DNA from: an uncultured Oscillospiraceae bacterium
GTDB lineage: Bacteria > Bacillota > Clostridia > Oscillospirales > Oscillospiraceae
DNA length: 64,000 nt
Direction of reading: 5' to 3'
NCBI GenBank assembly: GCA_934589155.1
Contig: CAKTNP010000008.1
Span: 1-64,000 of the forward strand
Positions 59,701-64,000 of this stretch are shown one piece after another; the stretch's first letter is position 1; each line of letters starts with the position of its first letter. The position numbers and the translations under genes were made by a program. The notes under the pieces are model-generated. The model saw nothing but the letters and a program-made list of their open reading frames with translations. It was not told the origin of the DNA and made no database searches.

Positions 59701-62700
59701 CCGGTCATATCCATTGCATGGCCGTTAAAGGTGGGCTCGTTCTCGCCGGGCGCCACCAGATCATAGTCCATGATGGTCTCACCGGTGGCCTCGTCCACGT
59801 GGCTGGGATAGTCGCCGTCGGTATACATGGTCAGGGTGTAGGTGCACTTGGTGCCGCTGGGCAGCAGGTTGCCCTCTGCGTCGGTGCCGTTCCAGCCCTC
59901 CACGAAGCCGCCCATGGCAGAGGACACCATAGTCTGACCGTAGTTGGCGCTATAGAAGGTCTTGAACTCGTTCAGGGCGTAATCCCGGAAATACAGCTCG
60001 CCGGTCTCCTTGTTCCGGACCTCGGCCACCAGCATCTTGGCGTTCCGAAGCTGCATCAGCGCCGCGCCGTTGACGGAGTCAAAATAGCCGTCCCGGTTGG
60101 GAGAGATCGCCACGTTGTTGAACACGCTCTGATTGGCCGCGTTGGCGTCGAAGGGGTTCATGCCCAGGACCTGGGACCGCAGGGTCTCGCCCTCCACCCG
60201 GTAGAGGTTGGCGAGGTAGCTGACGCCCCACACGGGATCGGTCTCCAAGGACTCGGCGTCGGTCCACAGGGCGGAATCCAGAATGGGAGCCTTGGTCCAG
60301 TCGCCCAGGAAGCCCAGGAAGGGCAGACCGATCTGGGGGTTCTTGCCCTCGGCGTCCTCCAGGATCACATAGCCCTCCACATAGGCGCCGTTGGCGAACT
60401 GATCCTTCAGTGCGCCGATCTGGGCGTTGGTGAGCTGCAGGGTCTCGGATACGTCGCAGCCGCCCACGGGGACGGTGACGGTACCCATGTCCAGCTCAGC
60501 GATGAGCTGGTCGGAATCCAGGATATAGCCGTCGGAATAGGCGGCGCTGAGGACCACGACCTTCATCTTATAGGTCAGGGCGTCCTCGGTCAGGTTGTTC
60601 ACTCGGAAGTTCAGGGGGTAAGTGCCGGTCCAGCTGGGATCGTCCCCCAGCTCCAGCTTGCCCACCTTCTGGCCTTCCACGGAAATGTAGGCGGGGGTTG
60701 TCACGGCAGCGCCCACATCCGCCAGGCCCGCGCCCTGGGACCGGGGGCTGTAATATACGCCGTTGGGATCCTTCTGGGGCAGGGCGGTGCTGACCAGCAG
60801 TTCGTTGGTCAGTTCCGCGGACTCGTTCCGGTCCACAATGGCCAGACCCTTTGTCACATACTGGCGCACCAGTGCGGCCATACCGGCCATGTGAGGCGTA
60901 GCCATGGAGGTGCCGCTCATCATCTCATAGCCGCCGGTGTAGTCGCCGCCGGCATACAGGGGATCCACCACTGTGGACCAGATCTTGCCGCCGGGGGCGG
61001 TGATCTCGGGCTTCAGTTCCAGCCCCGGGCCTGCGCCCCAGGAGCTGAAGCTGGACATCTTACCGGCCTCGGCGTTATCCACCACCCGGTCCTTCAGCTC
61101 CACGCGCATGGTGACCTTGCCCTTTTCGCAGGCCGCCAGCAGCTCCTGGGCGTCCTTGCCCTTGATGAAGGCCGCGGGCAGGGTGTTGTTGTCGCCCAGC
61201 GCCATGTTGATGAGGGTATCGCCCTCAGGGTCGTTGTCATAGACGATCACGCCCCGGACACCGGCGGTGTGGGCATCGTTGGTAAAGTAAGCGGCGTAGG
61301 TCACCTTGGCTTCAAAGCTGTTGGTACCCCGGCTCACCAGCGCAATGCCGGTCTTGCCGCCACTTCCAAACCAAGAAAAGCCAGCCGCAGTAAAATCATT
61401 GGAGCTGGTAGCCTGGTTGGGCACGGAGATGATTTCCGTCTCGCCGGAACCAAAAGCCTTCTTCATAGCGGTGCCGGTGGGATCCAGGAAAGCAATGGTG
61501 TGCTCCACGCCGTCCTCGCCCTTCCAGACCAGGACAGCCTCGGTGTTCACCGTATTGTTAAAGGAAGCTACGGACAGGTTGGAATCATATACGGAAGGAG
61601 AAGACACCATGGAAAACTCAGGGTTCTCGGCGGTGAGTTTGCCCTCCAGTTTGTTCTGGGTCATAGAGGTGTCGCTGTTGCCGGCAGCCACCATGACCAC
61701 AATGCCCGCGTCCTCCATCTGCTGATAGATGTCGTTTTGGACCGTGTCGTCATGGGCAAAGCCGTTGTCGGAGCCCAGACTCAGATTCACCACATCGACA
61801 CCGATCTTCATGGCGTCCTCCAGGGCGTCGATGATGTTCTGCTCCAAAGCGCCGCTGTTCTGATCCGGGAATACCTTCATGATGGCCAGCTGAGCATCAG
61901 GGGCGATGCCGGAGAACTTCACTTCACCCTCTTCGGTCGCGGCGTAGCCCGCAATGGTACCGGCCACGTGGGAGCCGTGGTTACCGGAGTCGCTGGCAGG
62001 GGGCCGCACGTCCAGGTCGCCGCTGGCGCCGGTGCTTCCGGCGTAGTCGTAGGCATAGGGGACCTTCCGGTTCTTGTACAGGGCGTTGCCCTCATAGACG
62101 ATCTTGTTGCCGTTCTCGTCGGTGGTGGCGTTGAGCTGGGTCCGGGTCAGCATTGCCGCAATGCTCTTGCTGCTGTACCGCAGATCCGTGTCTGCCATGT
62201 CGGATCGGAAGGAGTCGTCGGTAAAGGCCTCATGGACCCGGGTAACGCCCTGACCCTCGTCGAAGTTCAGGTCCAGGCCCGTATCCAGCACGGCCACCAG
62301 CATGCCCTTGCCGCTGTAACCCTGATCCCAGGCCTGGCTCAGGTTCACCAGGTCGTAGCTGTAGCCGTAGACGGTGTCGTCATTGCCCAGCTTGGTCTCA
62401 GGCACGTCATAGACATGGGCCACATAAGCCCGCTTGACCCCGTCGGTGTTCCGGATGCTCTCCAGTTTGCCATAGGGCACCTGCAGGGCCATGCCGTTCA
62501 GCAGCGTGGTCCACTGGGACAGCACCTGAACGGGAGCCTCCCCGGCGGACAGGGCCGGAATGCTCTCGATCTCAGTGAGTACCTGAGCCTGTGCGCTCAG
62601 GGCCTGCTGCTCCGCGGTCTCTGCCTGGGCGGAGCCCAGGAAGTCGGCCAAAGCCTCGCCGGCGGTAACGCCGGTCAAAAATTCGTTCTTCTCATAGCCG

Positions 62701-62945
62701 TCCATTACGGCGGGCTCGTTCAGCTCCACGATGACCGTGACCATGTCGCCCTCCGCGTAAGCGGGCTGGGCTTCTTTGGCGGTCTCGTCGAAATCCTTCT
62801 TGATCTGGTATCCGCCGCCGGGCAGCTCTGTGGCCTGCACGGTGGTTTCCTCCGTCTGGGGCGCGGTGTCCGTGGCGTAAGCCGTCGGCACCAGACCCAT
62901 CAGGAGGACGAACGCCAGAAGCAGCGATATGACTCGTTTCTTCAT
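56799..62945 (-). CDS. Giant secreted subtilisin-like protease with SLH anchor
   Basis: 2048 residues from ATG 62945 (an alternative ATG at 62957 sits on the ribosome site). Signal peptide (1-25, ending PTAYA), inhibitor-like propeptide (about 60-190), then an S8 catalytic domain of the C5a-peptidase/lactocepin type: Asp221 in VAVLDTGLDL, His326 in GNHGSHVAGT, Ser680 in SGTSMATPHMAG. A PA domain (about 500-620) lies between His and Ser. After that come fibronectin-like and Ig-like regions, a Big2 domain (about 1230-1310), Listeria-Bacteroides-type repeats (GYTFQGWD, GYTFQGWLDA) and three SLH motifs (from about 1870). It should degrade extracellular proteins while held on the wall. All catalytic residues are intact. 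Confidence 0.95.
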   Translation of the reverse strand: MKKRVISLLLAFVLLMGLVPTAYATDTAPQTEETTVQATELPGGGYQIKKDFDETAKEAQPAYAEGDMVTVIVELNEPAVMDGYEKNEFLTGVTAGEALADFLGSAQAETAEQQALSAQAQVLTEIESIPALSAGEAPVQVLSQWTTLLNGMALQVPYGKLESIRNTDGVKRAYVAHVYDVPETKLGNDDTVYGYSYDLVNLSQAWDQGYSGKGMLVAVLDTGLDLNFDEGQGVTRVHEAFTDDSFRSDMADTDLRYSSKSIAAMLTRTQLNATTDENGNKIVYEGNALYKNRKVPYAYDYAGSTGASGDLDVRPPASDSGNHGSHVAGTIAGYAATEEGEVKFSGIAPDAQLAIMKVFPDQNSGALEQNIIDALEDAMKIGVDVVNLSLGSDNGFAHDDTVQNDIYQQMEDAGIVVMVAAGNSDTSMTQNKLEGKLTAENPEFSMVSSPSVYDSNLSVASFNNTVNTEAVLVWKGEDGVEHTIAFLDPTGTAMKKAFGSGETEIISVPNQATSSNDFTAAGFSWFGSGGKTGIALVSRGTNSFEAKVTYAAYFTNDAHTAGVRGVIVYDNDPEGDTLINMALGDNNTLPAAFIKGKDAQELLAACEKGKVTMRVELKDRVVDNAEAGKMSSFSSWGAGPGLELKPEITAPGGKIWSTVVDPLYAGGDYTGGYEMMSGTSMATPHMAGMAALVRQYVTKGLAIVDRNESAELTNELLVSTALPQKDPNGVYYSPRSQGAGLADVGAAVTTPAYISVEGQKVGKLELGDDPSWTGTYPLNFRVNNLTEDALTYKMKVVVLSAAYSDGYILDSDQLIAELDMGTVTVPVGGCDVSETLQLTNAQIGALKDQFANGAYVEGYVILEDAEGKNPQIGLPFLGFLGDWTKAPILDSALWTDAESLETDPVWGVSYLANLYRVEGETLRSQVLGMNPFDANAANQSVFNNVAISPNRDGYFDSVNGAALMQLRNAKMLVAEVRNKETGELYFRDYALNEFKTFYSANYGQTMVSSAMGGFVEGWNGTDAEGNLLPSGTKCTYTLTMYTDGDYPSHVDEATGETIMDYDLVAPGENEPTFNGHAMDMTGDTYSFNVTVDTVAPYLVDSAATLRQEDGKTYISGTFTDDAAIATVQIYPVVIERNAYSGTSTKTVDFDHPFYVDNVYDAAVGERSFEARVDKDAYTGSKEWTGIIYVYGGDYGANERVYGVMVDNTDEGIQLTSQSFLLYPGEQAYLGVNNNTDEQGTLTRVSSNPEIATVDEEGNITAVAPGQTLITVSNGKASAVCVVAVEERVEKLEDFRLSIDHFSGLKPGGQLEVRITDIQPGDVDLTNAEKTYDISAEDPELDSLLSCEVGEDGYSFNIGIPTVGEPKKAGKGTFSVTIDGITRTLEFDWQELYEKSNQEDIVPKDYENQTVYVNPGETVDLIAQYNNKSEHQFVNVALYTGKDYDSYSNMPTTEAEGLVLDGPTYCTAGGSWTGKIVNKEGYKLPESIRVFFRSEYSSGPYENEKKNSQWYTYFSYDPETGEISIPSAPYSTTDTLVIRADGVATEGEPAGSLSGSTYATPDGVYGPFDWILTEGKGTLTPEEKFTPSDSYETVNGAHFTMDEPGVSYITARSKDGKYAVNYVVICQPVTAESLKLDANSVTMLQGETLTPVVTLSPEPSLEKDKDLTYTVFDPSIVSVENGTLTALKPGYTVVKVQVKSNASVYNYFSVTVTGTSTVTYRDGANGKAFADQVSQVETGAFTPAFDGTPARTGYTFQGWDPSVAAVVTGDAVYTAQWKANTYTVTLLANGADLSQDRITVTYDSPVGTLPVPSRKGYTFQGWLDANGKRVTADTVYTLAGDSTLTASWKESGCSGGASCPSRKFTDVSATQWYHSAVDYAVVNGLFAGTSDTTFSPNSSMTRGMLVTVLWRMEGKPQAKTAAGFKDVSADQYYAEAVAWAKENGVVAGTSATAFSPNAQITREQMAAILYRYAKLKGQDMSVKGGLSQYPDGDSVSAYAEEAMTWAVENGLVSGSLVAGQIYLQPQNSATRAQVAAILMRYQQNIGAEA

Positions 62946-63055
62946 GGGTGCTTTCATCCTCTCATTTGGTATTCCCGGAGAAGCGGTTGCTCTTGCTCCG
63001 ATATAGCACACATCCGCAGAACGCTATGTTCTATGTGCATATGCTATAATTGCCT

Positions 63056-63084
63056 ATTATACGCACGGTCTTTTCTCCTGTCAA
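63056..63084 (-). promoter_or_regulatory. Perfect-consensus promoter of the subtilase gene
   Basis: TTGACA (63079-63084), 17-bp spacer, TATAAT (63056-63061), minus strand. A leader of about 100 nt follows, with an imperfect palindrome around 63006-63046. The rest of the gap up to 63238 is A+T-rich; I see no further gene in it. Confidence 0.9.
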
Positions 63085-63238
63085 GGAAAATCTTCCAAAA
63101 TTCCAAATATTACAACAGAATGTTCATTTTCTTCCAATTTGGAAAAATAATCCCGCAAAATGACTATACAAATCAAAATTTCATGTTATACTATTGTCAA
63201 AATTACGGCCTTTTCCACAGGCCGCTTGGAGGTTATGC

Positions 63239-64000
63239 ATGGATTATCGGGATACACCAAACGAGCTTCTGGAGGCACTGTGCTATCTGGGGGCCCGGGT
63301 CAACGGCTTTGGGGAGTCCAATTTGGAAGAGCGGCTCCGGGCCAGAGGGGTGGAGGACACCCGGGCCTTTCAGGAGCGCTACACCCCCTTCGCCGCCATT
63401 TTGAAACAGCTGGACAAGAGCGTCCCCAATCTTCCCCCGGAGAGCTCCGCCCTGTTCCGGGACCTGCCCGGGTTCCAGTACAATTCCAGCGGCGCCTTCT
63501 CCCCTGCCTTTCTTCTGCTGTTCCCCCTGGCCTCTTCCTATGAGGGCGACCTGGACCGCCTCCTGGCCCAGGCCGCGGCCCGCAGCCCCCAGGAGCTGGC
63601 CCGGGACCTGCTGCTTGCCCTGGACCTGTGGGACAACACGGCGGAGGCCGCCGCCAACAGTACGGAATTTTTCCTGAATACGATCCTGTCCATGACGGTC
63701 CCGGCAGAAAGCCGCCTGGCCCTGCTGGATGCCCAGCGGAACGGCGCCCGGCTGGTCCTGGAGGCCGGGGACCTGCTGCGCCCCGTGATCCAGGCCATCC
63801 GAAAACAGCGCCCCAAGCTGGCCGCCCTGTCCCAGGCCTTCGGCCGGGAGCTGGAGGCCACGGGCTATGAGACCTACCTCCGGGAGATCACCAGCCTCAA
63901 CGTCCGCAAGGGCACGGCCTACCATATCTATCCCCTGCTGCTAAGCCCCAGTACCAACCTGTTTTTGGACTGTCCCCAGAAGGACGGCAGCGTGGCCATT
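63239..64000 (+). CDS. Unrecognised protein, N-terminal part (cut by window edge)
   Basis: 254 codons visible, running off the right edge. ATG at 63239 has GGAGG 7 nt upstream, which decides between this frame and an overlapping ATG at 63235. The product starts MDYRDTPNELLEALCYLGAR, is soluble and helix-rich with Leu/Ala/Arg-rich segments (SPQELARDLLLALDLWDN, PVIQAIRKQRPKLAALSQ), and has no signal peptide. I do not recognise the family; layouts of this sort occur in the N-terminal part of some clostridial transcription regulators, but nothing visible proves that. It is divergent from the subtilase gene. Confidence 0.75.
   Translation, partial: MDYRDTPNELLEALCYLGARVNGFGESNLEERLRARGVEDTRAFQERYTPFAAILKQLDKSVPNLPPESSALFRDLPGFQYNSSGAFSPAFLLLFPLASSYEGDLDRLLAQAAARSPQELARDLLLALDLWDNTAEAAANSTEFFLNTILSMTVPAESRLALLDAQRNGARLVLEAGDLLRPVIQAIRKQRPKLAALSQAFGRELEATGYETYLREITSLNVRKGTAYHIYPLLLSPSTNLFLDCPQKDGSVAI

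Noticed and set aside
59718..63404. Long plus-strand frame (1228 codons) opposite the subtilase gene
   Set aside because: Antisense shadow; low-complexity Gly/His/Val composition and it crosses the divergent promoters.

Overview
The window reads as one chromosomal stretch of a spore-forming, GC-rich Clostridia member, most likely of the Oscillospiraceae (Oscillibacter/Dysosmobacter/Flavonifractor-like). The grounds are strong GGAGG ribosome sites, T-box leaders, sporulation genes (spoIIR, spoVAD, spoVAE), AddAB recombination genes, IreB, and SLH-domain surface proteins in place of LPXTG anchors. I see no phage, IS transposase, CRISPR array, rRNA or tRNA. The species-level guess is inference.

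Layout. 1-6.9 kb (minus): a run of tagA-like glycosyltransferase, tmk, DJ-1/PfpI protein, mltG, U32 peptidase and GDPD genes, then a separate T-box unit carrying a Nudix hydrolase and alaS (cut by the left edge). 7-14 kb: a Cys-rich conserved protein, a phosphoribosyltransferase, a CPA2-type antiporter, an SLH polysaccharide deacetylase, and nnrD-lipoprotein-mazF. 14-17 kb (plus): a methionine ABC operon whose binding protein is circularly permuted relative to canonical MetQ; a 23-codon leader ORF and interlocking inverted repeats precede it. 17-19 kb (minus): a probable cobalamin riboswitch with terminator upstream of a TIM-barrel protein (candidate CbiR-type cobamide remodelling enzyme), and a 3-hydroxyacyl-CoA dehydrogenase. 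19-23 kb (plus): T-box, pheS, pheT. 23-27 kb (plus): ireB, a WalR-box-like promoter before a small conserved gene and an SH3/NlpC-P60 hydrolase, then spoVAD-spoVAE and a 39-codon Gln/Asn-rich gene, both behind sigma-G-like promoters. 27-38 kb (mostly minus): addB-addA, spoIIR, DUF1015-ispE, a DUF378 protein and a zinc-ribbon/Big2 membrane protein. 38-41 kb (plus): a transmembrane protein-kinase-like receptor with fibronectin-like ectodomain. 41-46 kb: PTS-EIIC-like transporter with a long structured leader, PAS protein, YgjP-type metalloprotein, a frameshifted riboflavin kinase, and an M20 peptidase. 46-51.5 kb (plus): a MarR regulator with a heterodimeric ABC exporter, and brnQ. 51.5-64 kb: asparaginase, SDR, DUF308 protein and ftsH, DUF2325, a 2048-residue SLH-anchored subtilase, and the start of an unrecognised gene.

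Most notable: (1) two copies (24990-25175 minus, 53553-53731 plus) of an approximately 180-bp intergenic element I do not recognise. It folds into four stems that show compensatory changes between copies, and each copy sits between two near-identical copies of the local transcription terminator hairpin, as if it had inserted into and duplicated a terminator. (2) The circularly permuted MetQ. (3) The riboswitch-controlled TIM-barrel gene. (4) A short sigma-G-controlled spore-protein candidate. (5) A one-base frameshift in a stand-alone riboflavin kinase gene.
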